A stretch of 64,000 nucleotides of DNA from Rhizobium bangladeshense (GTDB lineage Bacteria; Pseudomonadota; Alphaproteobacteria; Rhizobiales; Rhizobiaceae): the NCBI RefSeq assembly GCF_001662075.1, contig NZ_LYPL01000013.1, forward strand, positions 1-64,000, read 5' to 3'. Both the position numbers and the translations under genes were made by a program. Numbering within the stretch: position 1 is the first letter of the stretch; each line of letters begins with the position of its first letter. The notes below the pieces were generated by a model. That model did no database searches, had not been told where the DNA came from, and saw nothing but the letters and a program-made list of their open reading frames with translations. Below, piece after piece: positions 34,832 through 43,893 of the stretch.

Positions 34832-36322
34832 TCAGCAAGCTCCCTTGCCCTTCAAGACCGCAGGAATTGTGCTGAGAAGAATGTGCCAGTCGAACCACAA
34901 GGATCGGTTGTCGATGTAGAAGCCGTCGAGTTGCTGCTGCAGCTCGATATCCGCATCGCTTCGTTCGGATATCTGCCAGAGGCCTGTCAGCCCCGGTACC
35001 ACCGAACGCCGCTTGTCACGAAATTCGCTATCCATAGCCGAGAGGTGGTACTCCGGAAACGGACGGGGTCCTACCAAGGCCATTTCACCTGCAATGATAT
35101 TCACCAGTTGCGGGAGTTCATCGATGCTCGATGCGCGAAGGAGATGTCCGATCACCGGCAAAACGCGGGGGTCGTCACGAAGCTTGAAGTGAGTGGACCA
35201 TTCGGCTTGTGCAGTTGGATTGTCTCGGAACAACGCTTCGAGGCGTTGTTCCGCATCTCTGTACATCGTCCTGAGCTTCAGGACGTGAACCGGCTTGCCA
35301 AACAAACCTTCCCTGGCGTGCCTGAAGAAAACCGGCCCTGGATCGATGGCATAGATCGCCGCAGCAGCAATGAGAATGACGGGCATAAGCACCAGCACTG
35401 CGGGGATGGCGATCGCCAGATCGACGGCGCGACGCACCAGGTTCGAGTTTGCGGCCCCCCCGCTGCTCGCCAGGCGAACACCGATCTCTCCGCCGATGTC
35501 AGCCGGCCGCAATCCGGTTACCTTGAGGTTCGGCGTATCTGAGAGGAGGATGACCTCGGCGAAGGTTTTCCGCAACGTCGCCAACTCGGCGATGTGTGAG
35601 CCCGTATCATCGGCGATCAGGGCAATCGATGGGCGCTGATCAGGTGACAGTTCCGAAATGTCGGTGGCGCAGGACTCCGGCCGAATGCCATACTGCCAAT
35701 GGTCTGTGAAATGCGCCATGAGCGCGGGAATACGGTTGCTACCACCTATGATAACCGCCCGCTCTCCCCAGACACCAAGTCTGCGCGACAGACCACGGGC
35801 AACCCCATGCATGGCAGGCTGAAAAATCAACCCGAGGCCAAGAAGCCCAAAGATGGGAAGCAGCAGTCGCGTCCCTTCCGGTAGAAGGATCGCTCCAAGC
35901 GCTGCGACGACAGCGACCTTGCCGGACGCCGTCGTGCGGCGGCGCAGATGCTCGTGGTCATGAAGCCGATAGCCGGGATAGAGCGCGCTCGACGCATAAA
36001 GAATGATCGTTGCCAGGGCAGCGAGGGCGAAAGCACGCTCCAGCACCATGTCCGACCCGTCGGGAAGGAACGGCAGAAGAAGAAGATAGGCTATCAGATA
36101 ACCGGCTATGTCGCCGGCAACCAACAATGACGACGTAGCGAGCCGAGGTATCCTGCGCCTGAGTGGAGCTGGCATATACAGCCTTAGCCCCCCGCTGAAC
36201 GTAGCGCCCGGCGTCGCATTTGCCACCGGCGGGACAGCACTTGCCGGACCCGTTCGCGTGGCGGTCACATCATTTGAGGTGATTGCCTTCGGCAGGTCGG
36301 ATATCGACGCTAGTAAGGACAT
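34832..36322 (-). CDS. polyprenyl-phosphate sugar phosphotransferase (WbaP/ExoY-type priming enzyme)
   Basis: This 496-residue enzyme should start repeat-unit synthesis by moving a sugar-1-phosphate onto undecaprenyl phosphate. The N-terminal half has about four or five membrane helices and a CoA-binding-like soluble region. The C-terminal catalytic domain shows KLRTMYRDAE, FKLRDDPRVLPVIGHLLRASSIDELPQL, GEMALVGPRPFP and PGLTGLWQISERSD, the hallmarks of bacterial sugar transferases. ATG 36322 lies 6 bases after the WecG-like gene. The first sugar is probably hexose-1-phosphate, which cannot be fixed from sequence. Confidence 0.88.
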   Translation of the reverse strand: MSLLASISDLPKAITSNDVTATRTGPASAVPPVANATPGATFSGGLRLYMPAPLRRRIPRLATSSLLVAGDIAGYLIAYLLLLPFLPDGSDMVLERAFALAALATIILYASSALYPGYRLHDHEHLRRRTTASGKVAVVAALGAILLPEGTRLLLPIFGLLGLGLIFQPAMHGVARGLSRRLGVWGERAVIIGGSNRIPALMAHFTDHWQYGIRPESCATDISELSPDQRPSIALIADDTGSHIAELATLRKTFAEVILLSDTPNLKVTGLRPADIGGEIGVRLASSGGAANSNLVRRAVDLAIAIPAVLVLMPVILIAAAAIYAIDPGPVFFRHAREGLFGKPVHVLKLRTMYRDAEQRLEALFRDNPTAQAEWSTHFKLRDDPRVLPVIGHLLRASSIDELPQLVNIIAGEMALVGPRPFPEYHLSAMDSEFRDKRRSVVPGLTGLWQISERSDADIELQQQLDGFYIDNRSLWFDWHILLSTIPAVLKGKGAC

Positions 36323-36328
36323 GATGCT

Positions 36329-37222
36329 TTACACCTTTACGGCTACGGCTTTAGGCGCGCTCGATCCAAAAACCTCGTCTTCGATCGGAAATTTTCGAAG
36401 TCCCAGCCTCTGGAAAGCTGTCAGCGAGATGAAGGTCGGAACGACCAGCGCATAGCGCCGCCACAGCCGCCGCGGCTCGCAGAGGAGACGAAACACCCAT
36501 TCGAAGCCACTTCGTTGAATGATCCTGGGAGCCTGCCGCTTCAATCCAGCGTGAAAGTCGAAAGCCGCTCCGACACCGATGAGGATCGATGCGTCAAGAC
36601 GATCGCGCATGCGAGCCATCCAGAACTCCTGCTTGGGGCTGCTGAGACCAACCCAGATAATATCCGCGCCTGACCGATTGACCCGGTCTGCAATATCCGT
36701 CTCTTCTTGCAGCGACAATTGATGAAAAGGTGGTGCGTAGGAGCCGACGATCTGCGCTTCCGGGAATTTTGCGAGAAGGCGTGCCTGCAACCGATCCAGC
36801 GTCTCGGTTGTCGCGCCATAGAGGAAGTGGCGCACGCCTTTGGATCTGCCTGTGTCGAAAACAGACAGCATCAGGTCGGGTCCGTAGACCCGGTCGCTCT
36901 CCGAATGGCCGGCACGTTTCAGTGCCCACACCAGCGGCATGCCATCAGGGGTGACGAGGAATGCCCGGTTATGTATCGACCGAAGTTCAGGATCGTCCTG
37001 GCATCGGACGATGCCGTGCGCGTCGCGAACGCACACATATCCCTTCCTGCCATCTTCGATCGCGTTTTGAATAAGTCCGGTCGCGCTTTCGAGGTTGACT
37101 GCCGAAACGCGAACACCAAGGACATTCGTCCATTCTAGCTCGCCCCTTGGATGAAGAACTGAAGTTTGGCTGCCTGCTGGTTGTTTTCTCATGACCCACG
37201 CTTTCGCGACCGAAACCGTCAT
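36329..37222 (-). CDS. WecG/TagA/CpsF-family glycosyltransferase
   Basis: This 297-residue protein has the GT26 family pattern: GVRVSAVNLESA, TPDGMPLVWALK, RVYGPDLM, FLYGATTETLDRLQARLLAKFPEAQIVGSYAPPF, WVGLSSPKQEFWM and IGVGAAFDFHAG. Such enzymes typically add the second sugar to a lipid-linked acceptor, fitting the adjacent priming transferase. ATG 37222 has AGGA upstream. It is the first gene of the operon running down to 31664. Confidence 0.87.
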   Translation of the reverse strand: MTVSVAKAWVMRKQPAGSQTSVLHPRGELEWTNVLGVRVSAVNLESATGLIQNAIEDGRKGYVCVRDAHGIVRCQDDPELRSIHNRAFLVTPDGMPLVWALKRAGHSESDRVYGPDLMLSVFDTGRSKGVRHFLYGATTETLDRLQARLLAKFPEAQIVGSYAPPFHQLSLQEETDIADRVNRSGADIIWVGLSSPKQEFWMARMRDRLDASILIGVGAAFDFHAGLKRQAPRIIQRSGFEWVFRLLCEPRRLWRRYALVVPTFISLTAFQRLGLRKFPIEDEVFGSSAPKAVAVKV

Positions 37223-37775
37223 CAGAATATCCTGCCAGACCGATTGCCTCCATACTTGCTGCTCCAGCTATTGGACGTAGAATAGACTTCGCGTTTACGT
37301 CTTACGCCGAGATGACGTACAATATTCGAAGTAAGTCTGCGTACCCCATGGCTTAGCACGTCGCTCCTTATGTGATGACCGCGGCCCCGAAATAGCGGAT
37401 TGATCGTGGCAGGAGCTGCAAGAAGATATCGTTTCGGCCGAACAAAGATGGTTGGGCTTGAGCACTGAAGCGCGTCGCATCAAATTAGATTGATGCGACG
37501 CGCATTAGCCCTTTGTTTTTACGCATGTCGTTGTCCCCGGAACCACTGCACAGTTGCGGGGGACATGCATCAACGGGAAGCGAGATATGGTGAACCGATA
37601 GGGGAGATGACAGCTCCCCGCTGGCGAACCCTTGGATTCGATCGCCACGCTGAACTCGTCGATGCTCTTGCCTGCGGCAGTTGCCGGCAAGACGAAGCTA
37701 AACTTGATCGGCAGTACAAATTGCCGCGGCGCCTGATTTAATCGCCTGAGAACACCCCCGCTGGTGGCGTCCTTG
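37223..37775. other. intergenic stretch holding an operon promoter and a repeat element
   Basis: This 553-base gap separates the beta-helix gene from the WecG-like operon, both on the minus strand. Apart from the palindromic element at 37471-37572 no gene or RNA is supported. Short open frames here lack ribosome sites and recognisable products. The part next to 37222 must hold the promoter of the five-gene glycosyltransferase operon. Confidence 0.45.
37471..37572. repeat. two-hairpin intergenic element, resembles rhizobial mosaic repeats (RIME-like)
   Basis: The first hairpin has perfect 13-bp arms 37471-37483 and 37490-37502 with a 6-base loop. The second hairpin follows after a T-rich linker: GCATGTCGTTGTCCCCG pairs imperfectly with the complement in GCGGGGGACATGC (about 37523-37568). 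I recognise the TTTACGCATGTCGTTGTCCC...GACATGC core as a motif very common between rhizobial genes (mosaic repeats such as RIME); this is from memory. It may help stabilise or end transcripts. Confidence 0.6.
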
Positions 37776-39899
37776 TTACTGGGGTACGGCTACGCTTCCC
37801 GTGTCCGCACCGGCCTTCTGAAGATCGCTGAGACTGCCAAATTCTCCGGACCGCATGATCCTCGGATCTACTCGAAAGCTCTGGCTATTCAAATTGCCGA
37901 TGTAGCGGTTACGTGCGAATTGCACATATTCAGGCCCGTGGTCGGGAGCATAGACGTAGGCTGCAAGCCCGTTGCTATTGTTGATTGTCACGAGATTGCT
38001 CTCGATACGATTTGGGCCTGCCCATGGCGGGTGCCAGCCTCTGCCCGTACCGTCATCCACGCGAAAAGCCGCGCCCGATCCCCCGGTAATGACGTTTCCG
38101 GTCACCAAATTGCTCCAGCCGCCGTTGATGCCGATCGCAGACACGTTGCCCGAGAGCGAATTTCCTTCGATGCGCAGCCCGCTCGCCTTTCCATCCGTGT
38201 AGATCGCCCAGCTGATGGGAGTCGGCCATTCGCTAATGTTTTCATATCCGGGAGGCCAGAACGTCCCGTCGGCCCTGTTCATGAGGTGGCCGGTGCCAGT
38301 CACGACATTGTAGCGAATGGTGCTGTTCAAGGAATCGGCCTGCTCACCCATCATCTTGATGGCGCCGCCGTCGGCGGTCTGCTGGTTGGCGTTACGGACC
38401 ACGTTGTGCTCGATGGCAGCGTTATAGACCGCGTCATTAACACCCCACAGCGAACCGCCGGCGATCCCGAACTGCGCCGTGTTTTCAATCAGGTTGTTGG
38501 CGATCCTGACATTATTGGCCGCCTGGAACCAGATTCCGGCGGTCTCAATATAAATCTTTCCAATGTCATGGATGTGGTTTGAAAGGATTCTGGACCCATC
38601 CGACCTGCCGAAGGTGCCATAATTCGTGCCGACGTAGATCCCGTTGCCGGCCACATCTGCAATCACGTTGGCGGCGATCAACGCGTCCTTGCTTTCCGTC
38701 ACATGGACGCCGACGCCGACATTCTCGATATTGTTGCCAAGGATTTTAACACCATCGGCGTGTTCGATCCGGATGGCGCCAAATCCTCTCGTATCCGTAT
38801 AAAATTTGCCGCTACCTTCGGGCGCTCCATCTCTGAACTCGAGCCCCGATACGACCACCCCATTGGCCCCCTCCAACTTCAAAAATGTCGGCAATACGCC
38901 AGCAACGACGACGGAATCGGGGAACGACTGATCGATCGGGATATAATGAAGCTGGCCCGCGGCAAGGTCGTGCCACCACTCTCCAGGCGCGTCGAGCAAG
39001 CTTTTGGCGCCGGTGAGGAAGTAGCGGCTGCCTTCTGCGGTAAAGAAGTAACTTGTGCCTTTGGTATGGACGGTCCGGCCGGCGCCATCAATGGATACGA
39101 CCGGAAGCGTATCATTGCCCCACTGGCTTCCGGGTTGATAGCCTCCAACGATGTTAATGACCAGCCCGCTCGCATCCCCCACGTCCGGAAGATCACCGGC
39201 ATGGAAGCAAAAGCGCGTGTTTCCTTCCCACATGTCGATTGCAGGTTCGCACTTTGCGGCGAATAACCACCCCTTGCGGGGGTTGCCATCAGCCGGAGCA
39301 TTGGGAAATCGAGCCCGATTTTGCCGTATCCGATTGACGAAAAGGTCACCGACGCCTTGCTCCGGCGGCAATGTCAGCCGCGCTGTCCAGCGGCCATCGG
39401 ACTGCCGCGCCCAGTTGCCCAGGCGTGGCCCTCCATGCAGAATCGGCGCTTCATTGCATCTTGCCGTAAGGATCAAACCCGTATCGCGGGCGTCAAAGAC
39501 GATCGGCTGAGTAAGGTAGTAATCGCCTTTACCCAGCGCAATCATATTGGAACCGCCTTTCTCGCGGGCAGCATCACGAGCTCTTTCGATGCTGGCGAAA
39601 GGCCCATCGTCCCCCTGCTGATTTGCGGTAGGAAGCAGGCCGCCCCAACTGTCTTTTCCGTCGGGAGAAACGTAGAATATCGTCCGCGCCGCAGTGCTGC
39701 TGCTCGATGCGTCGCGTAAAGAAGTCCCATTCAATTTGGCTGCCGAAGTCGTGGAAGCTTCCGCGCAGGTCGCTTCCCGGATGAGCATTTGCAGGCGCTC
39801 GGGCGCATCCCCTTCTGTCCCGGCTGGAGCCGGATTGCCGGACTTCGGAAAGAGCATGACAGGCAAGATGCTCAGGATAAGTCCAACACGCCACCTCAT
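37776..39899 (-). CDS. exported right-handed beta-helix protein of the EPS locus
   Basis: This protein of about 707 residues starts at MRWRVGLILSILPVMLF, a probable signal peptide. The mature part opens with FYVSPDGKDSWGG and FASIERARDAAR, typical of parallel beta-helix polysaccharide lyases and epimerases. From about residue 330 it has many N-rich coils (IEHADGVKILGNNIENVGVGVHV, GIYVGTNYG, RIANNLIENTAQFGIAGG, NSTIRYNVVTG). I could not single out catalytic residues. A role in cutting, epimerising or binding the exopolysaccharide is inferred from fold and position. The start lies 17 bases after the polymerase gene. Confidence 0.8.
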   Translation of the reverse strand: MRWRVGLILSILPVMLFPKSGNPAPAGTEGDAPERLQMLIREATCAEASTTSAAKLNGTSLRDASSSSTAARTIFYVSPDGKDSWGGLLPTANQQGDDGPFASIERARDAAREKGGSNMIALGKGDYYLTQPIVFDARDTGLILTARCNEAPILHGGPRLGNWARQSDGRWTARLTLPPEQGVGDLFVNRIRQNRARFPNAPADGNPRKGWLFAAKCEPAIDMWEGNTRFCFHAGDLPDVGDASGLVINIVGGYQPGSQWGNDTLPVVSIDGAGRTVHTKGTSYFFTAEGSRYFLTGAKSLLDAPGEWWHDLAAGQLHYIPIDQSFPDSVVVAGVLPTFLKLEGANGVVVSGLEFRDGAPEGSGKFYTDTRGFGAIRIEHADGVKILGNNIENVGVGVHVTESKDALIAANVIADVAGNGIYVGTNYGTFGRSDGSRILSNHIHDIGKIYIETAGIWFQAANNVRIANNLIENTAQFGIAGGSLWGVNDAVYNAAIEHNVVRNANQQTADGGAIKMMGEQADSLNSTIRYNVVTGTGHLMNRADGTFWPPGYENISEWPTPISWAIYTDGKASGLRIEGNSLSGNVSAIGINGGWSNLVTGNVITGGSGAAFRVDDGTGRGWHPPWAGPNRIESNLVTINNSNGLAAYVYAPDHGPEYVQFARNRYIGNLNSQSFRVDPRIMRSGEFGSLSDLQKAGADTGSVAVPQ

Positions 39900-39915
39900 G
39901 ATGTCTGCGACCCGC

Positions 39916-41220
39916 TCATAAGGCCACTCGAGACGCTTGCCACGATGGCGCATGACTCACCGAAACGACCGGCGCGTACAGCGAAAACATGATGATCGCT
40001 GTGGTGAACAGGATGAAGATGGCGTCATTCTGCACGAAAAAAATACTCTCGGTCAGATTCATCACTAGGATCATGATCGTCAGGACGTTGAGCCAGAGCC
40101 ACCCGTACTGCGCGTCATGACAATGAAGCATTGCGCCCTGGCGAATTGCATGGGGAAGCATCACAGCAAACGGGATCATTCCCACTATTCCGAAGCTCAA
40201 CAAGATATCACGGAATCCATTATGCGCGTGGGGCGCGGCCCATCCGATCTTCAACCACATGTGTAACGCTTCGGGGTTCGCGGTTGTCCAGAAAGCCTGG
40301 TAACCGTACCCAAGCATCCAACGATCGGCTATTTCGCGATCGACCAGCTCCCACAATGGCACCCGGCCCGTCAAAGTCGCGTCCTTGCCGAGCGCTTCAA
40401 GGGCCGGAACCAGGAATTCGTGAAGCGAAATCAGAATGCCGACAGACAGCTGAATAAAAAACAGGACGATGACGACGCGGCCAATGCTGCTGCTTCTTTG
40501 CAGGAGGGTATAAAAGCCGATCAGGCAAAACGCGACTGACGTTGCAATGATTGCCGTCATCGATCCGGAGCTCGCGAGGCAGATGATACCCGCAGCCAAC
40601 AGGATGAACGCGGTTCGCCGCAGGCCGAACGTCCCGTCGATCAGCACCGCCGTCGCCACCAAGATCATCAGCGCCGCGTACCAGCCCAGCACGTTTTTAT
40701 GAATGAAGACGCCCCGCATAGCACCATCACCATCCGGCATGGTGGCGAGGGCCGGTGACACCATAGAAAGAACCACACTGAGGACGATACAGGTTCCTAG
40801 GGTTACAAATACGAGGAACAGCAGCTGCCTCGGCGTGAAACGTATCGCCAGGACGTAGGAAAGAAGCACGCAAAACAAAAGGCCGATTGCGCGCCTCAAG
40901 GTCGTCGAAGGACCGATCGACCACAGGGTAGACAAAAAAGGCAAGGCAAGGATCAGGGGAACTAGCAGATTTCTCCTGAGCGCCGTTAGAAACTGCGGAA
41001 AATTGCGTATCAGGATCACGGCTGTAAATACATATATAGGAAGGCAAGGCAGACGCAGTATAGATCTGGCAGATTCGCTGAGCGCTCCGTCGGCATCTGC
41101 CAGGATCAGCGGCAGAAGGGCGCCTGCCTGAAATAAAAGGGATATGCCGGCGCCCCAGCATTCTATGACCCGCCAACTGATGGTTGGCCCGCTGGCAGTT
41201 CTAAGGCTATCTACTCTCAT
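39916..41220 (-). CDS. Wzy/O-antigen-ligase-family membrane protein
   Basis: This protein of about 434 residues has some 11-12 hydrophobic helices and one larger periplasmic loop (about residues 270-330 with GRVPLWELVDREIADRWMLGYGYQAFW and PHAHNGFRDILLSFG). The GRxxLW and H-x-x-H-N motifs in that loop match the Wzy_C/O-antigen ligase family, including ExoQ-like polymerases. It probably polymerises repeat units delivered by the flippase. ATG 41220 has GGGACGG upstream; the frame could extend to 41274. It precedes the beta-helix gene in the same operon. Confidence 0.82.
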   Translation of the reverse strand: MRVDSLRTASGPTISWRVIECWGAGISLLFQAGALLPLILADADGALSESARSILRLPCLPIYVFTAVILIRNFPQFLTALRRNLLVPLILALPFLSTLWSIGPSTTLRRAIGLLFCVLLSYVLAIRFTPRQLLFLVFVTLGTCIVLSVVLSMVSPALATMPDGDGAMRGVFIHKNVLGWYAALMILVATAVLIDGTFGLRRTAFILLAAGIICLASSGSMTAIIATSVAFCLIGFYTLLQRSSSIGRVVIVLFFIQLSVGILISLHEFLVPALEALGKDATLTGRVPLWELVDREIADRWMLGYGYQAFWTTANPEALHMWLKIGWAAPHAHNGFRDILLSFGIVGMIPFAVMLPHAIRQGAMLHCHDAQYGWLWLNVLTIMILVMNLTESIFFVQNDAIFILFTTAIIMFSLYAPVVSVSHAPSWQASRVAL

Positions 41221-41845
41221 TATCCGTCCCGACTGATTGAACAGACAAGCGGCTGTTGATTCGCGACAGATCAAAAACAGGTGTCGCCTTCGTGGCGCGC
41301 GCTGCTCTCAAGCAATCATCCAGCCCCATCCGCGGTCAACCTGTCCTAGTGAAGGGTGGGCTACGCCTAATGCAGCGTCGCTCCACCAAAAGACGGTGTT
41401 GGGCTTAATCTTCCAGCCGGTATTTACCCAAAGGGCGGGCCTTCATGTCCGCCGATTGCCCTTAAGAGCAGGTGTTGCGCTTGTCCGTTCATCGGTACCG
41501 TGGCGATGAATGTCTTATGAAGCGTGGTGGGGTAAGCCGCAGTTCCGCTGCAATGAGGCAACAAATCTGACAGAGACTTTCTCTGCAGTCGAAGCCTGGA
41601 AGGTTAGGATTGCTATGTTCCTGCGTCATGATCCTAGTTCTCTATGCAACACGACGGGCGCTCTACTCGTCGTGGCGCTGTCAGCGGCCATCTCATCGGC
41701 TCTGCGCGAGATGCGGTTCAGCCGATACCCTATTTTGATCACCATTACCGATGCTCCAAACCGCAATGGCTGCGGAAAGGTCGGCCTCTTAAGCAACTTT
41801 GCGCTGCACAGCGGTGCATTGTGGCCACCCGCCTGAGAGCGCGTC
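41221..41845. promoter_or_regulatory. divergent intergenic region, no gene supported
   Basis: About 625 bases lie between the polymerase operon (minus) and the glycosyltransferase operon (plus). Frames such as 41510-41836 have no ribosome site or recognisable product. A short palindrome CAGAGA-CTT-TCTCTG is at 41571-41585. Promoters for both operons are expected here but were not resolved. Confidence 0.4.
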
Positions 41846-42796
41846 ATGGAGCGGCCGGCCGTCAGTGTCCTCATCAATAATTACAACTACGCTCGCTTTG
41901 TCGGGCGGGCGATAGACAGCGTGTTGAGCCAAGACGCACGCAACGTCGAGATAATCGTCGTCGATGACGGCTCGACCGACCAGTCGCGGTCTGTCCTGCA
42001 AGCATATGACAGCCGCGTAAAGGTGATCTTTCAGGAGAACGCAGGACAGGCGGCTGCGATAAATACCGCTGTCGGATCAAGCATGGGCGAGATCTTGTGC
42101 TTTCTGGATGCCGACGACTGGTGGGGGCCGGGCAAGCTGTCGGCGACGGCTGCAGCGTTCCGTGCCAATCCTAAAGCATCACTCGTCTATCATCGACTGC
42201 AGCCAACGCTTGTCGATGGCACGCCGACGTCCAAGCCGATCCCTCGAACCTTGTGTTCGGGCGCTTTGTCGTCGCTACTCGCCAGATCGGCTGGTTGGTG
42301 GCCTTTTCCGATGACGTCAGCCGTCGCGGTACGGCGGAGCGCATGGGATGCTGCGGGCAACATTCCGCACGAGTTCCGGATATCGGCCGATGCCTGGCTC
42401 GTGGGGATCTATCCGTTTCTGGGGGACGTGATTGCCATTCCGGATCCCCTTGGATTCTACCGCATCCACAATAACAACTGGTATCGCTCGACCGAGGATG
42501 CCTCTACGCTAAGGAGGCGGATGACGCACTGGCGGCATACCGTTGAGGCAACGAACCTGTTTCTTTCAGCCCATGAACTGCCAGCAAGGCTGCATCTGGC
42601 GGATCACTATCCCTATCGTATCGCGTCGGCCAAGCTGCAGGGAGCCGATGCTCTCAGCCGGCTCAAGCTTGCCGTCGAAGGCCTCTTCTTTGCCGGCGAA
42701 CCGAACCTGCTCAGGCGGACTCGCGACAGCTTGCGCTCGGCACTCGGCCTGTCTCGGCTCGGTCTGGACGTCGGCCTGCCGGAGGTAGCGAAATGA
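41846..42796 (+). CDS. GT2-family glycosyltransferase
   Basis: This 316-residue enzyme has the GT-A start VSVLINNYNYARFVGRAIDSVL, VVDDGSTDQS, ENAGQAAAINTAV and CFLDADDWW (the DxD-type metal site). The C-terminal part is helical. It is the first gene of a four-gene operon that ends with the tyrosine autokinase, and its stop overlaps the next start as ATGA (42793-42796). Specificity is unknown. Confidence 0.86.
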   Translation: MERPAVSVLINNYNYARFVGRAIDSVLSQDARNVEIIVVDDGSTDQSRSVLQAYDSRVKVIFQENAGQAAAINTAVGSSMGEILCFLDADDWWGPGKLSATAAAFRANPKASLVYHRLQPTLVDGTPTSKPIPRTLCSGALSSLLARSAGWWPFPMTSAVAVRRSAWDAAGNIPHEFRISADAWLVGIYPFLGDVIAIPDPLGFYRIHNNNWYRSTEDASTLRRRMTHWRHTVEATNLFLSAHELPARLHLADHYPYRIASAKLQGADALSRLKLAVEGLFFAGEPNLLRRTRDSLRSALGLSRLGLDVGLPEVAK

Positions 42797-43893
42797 AGGC
42801 GCTGCTGTTGGTTTCCGAACTGGAAGACTATACCATCTCCTTTGCCAGCGGCGTTGCCCAGCACCTCGATGTCGTGCTTGCCGTGCCGCGCCGGCGCTAT
42901 GCACATCTGGCCTCTTCCTTCGACCCAGCTGTCGATCTGCACCTTCTGGACTGGCCAAGACACCGATCTCTCTCCAATCCGTGGTTCCTCTACCAGCTCA
43001 CGCGCCTGATCCGGCGCGAACAGCCGAACCTTATTCATCTCCTCAGCAATTCTACGCTTTGGCTGAACCTCGCCGTGCCGTTCTGGCGCCCGATCCCGCT
43101 TGTGACCACGATCCATGACGTCGAAATCCACCCGGGCGACTCCGATACGCGTACATTGCCCGGCTGGGCCCCTGAACTGATGGTGAAGCAATCGGAACAT
43201 CTTGTCGTGCATGGCGAGGGACTGAAGCGGATGGTCCTCGACCGATATGCAAAATCGCCGGAATGCGTCCATGTTTTGTCGCATCCTTCGATCCTTCGCT
43301 ATGCGGAGATCGCCCGGCGACAGCAGATGGCACCGCGCGACGCGGATGGAACGATACGCGTCCTGCTTTTTGGACGGATCTTTGCCTATAAGGGCCTGGA
43401 GCATCTGATCCGGGCCGAAGCGTTGCTCAAGGACGTGCTTCCCAACCTGCGCGTCACGGTCGCGGGCCGTGGCGACAATCCGGCGATATTCCTGCCGCTC
43501 ATGGGGGATGCCGACCGGTATGACATTCGCAATCGTTTTATCGAAGATACCGAGGTCGCGCAGCTTTTCCTGGACACCGACATCGTCGTGCTTCCCTATA
43601 CGGAAGCATCCCAAAGCGGCGTGCTCAACCTTGCCGCCGCATTCGGCAAACCGGTGATCGTTACTGACGTCGGCGAGTTGCGTGACACCGTTGAGCCCAA
43701 CGGGCTGGGGATGGTGGTCCCTCCAGGGGATGCCAAAGAGCTCGCGGCAGCGATCAGGACATTGGCGGACAACGGCGAGCTCAGAAACAGGTTCGGTGCC
43801 AACGCGCTCGACTGGGCCAAGGGACCAAATTCGCCTGAACGGATAGGCGGCCAGGCCGCGGCAGTTTATCGGGAGGTGGTCGGGTCATGCTGA
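42793..43893 (+). CDS. GT4-family glycosyltransferase
   Basis: This 366-residue GT-B fold protein has a degenerate N-terminal domain and a clear C-terminal donor-binding domain: VLLFGRIFAYKGLEHLIRA, RVTVAGRGD, and the E-x7-E-like region VVLPYTEASQSGVLNLAAAFGKPVIVTDVGEL. It overlaps the upstream GT2 gene by ATGA and the downstream GT4 gene by 7 bases. It probably adds an internal sugar of the repeat unit. Confidence 0.85.
   Translation: MKALLLVSELEDYTISFASGVAQHLDVVLAVPRRRYAHLASSFDPAVDLHLLDWPRHRSLSNPWFLYQLTRLIRREQPNLIHLLSNSTLWLNLAVPFWRPIPLVTTIHDVEIHPGDSDTRTLPGWAPELMVKQSEHLVVHGEGLKRMVLDRYAKSPECVHVLSHPSILRYAEIARRQQMAPRDADGTIRVLLFGRIFAYKGLEHLIRAEALLKDVLPNLRVTVAGRGDNPAIFLPLMGDADRYDIRNRFIEDTEVAQLFLDTDIVVLPYTEASQSGVLNLAAAFGKPVIVTDVGELRDTVEPNGLGMVVPPGDAKELAAAIRTLADNGELRNRFGANALDWAKGPNSPERIGGQAAAVYREVVGSC

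Noticed and set aside
37471..37502. Simple rho-independent terminator
   Set aside because: The hairpin is perfect, but neither strand has a T-run directly after it; a repeat element fits better.
37490..37741. Possible 83-codon gene
   Set aside because: It begins inside the hairpin repeat element and has no ribosome site or familiar sequence.
41510..41836. Possible gene of 108 codons in the divergent gap
   Set aside because: No ribosome site, no recognisable domain, atypical composition, and it fills a region that must hold promoters.
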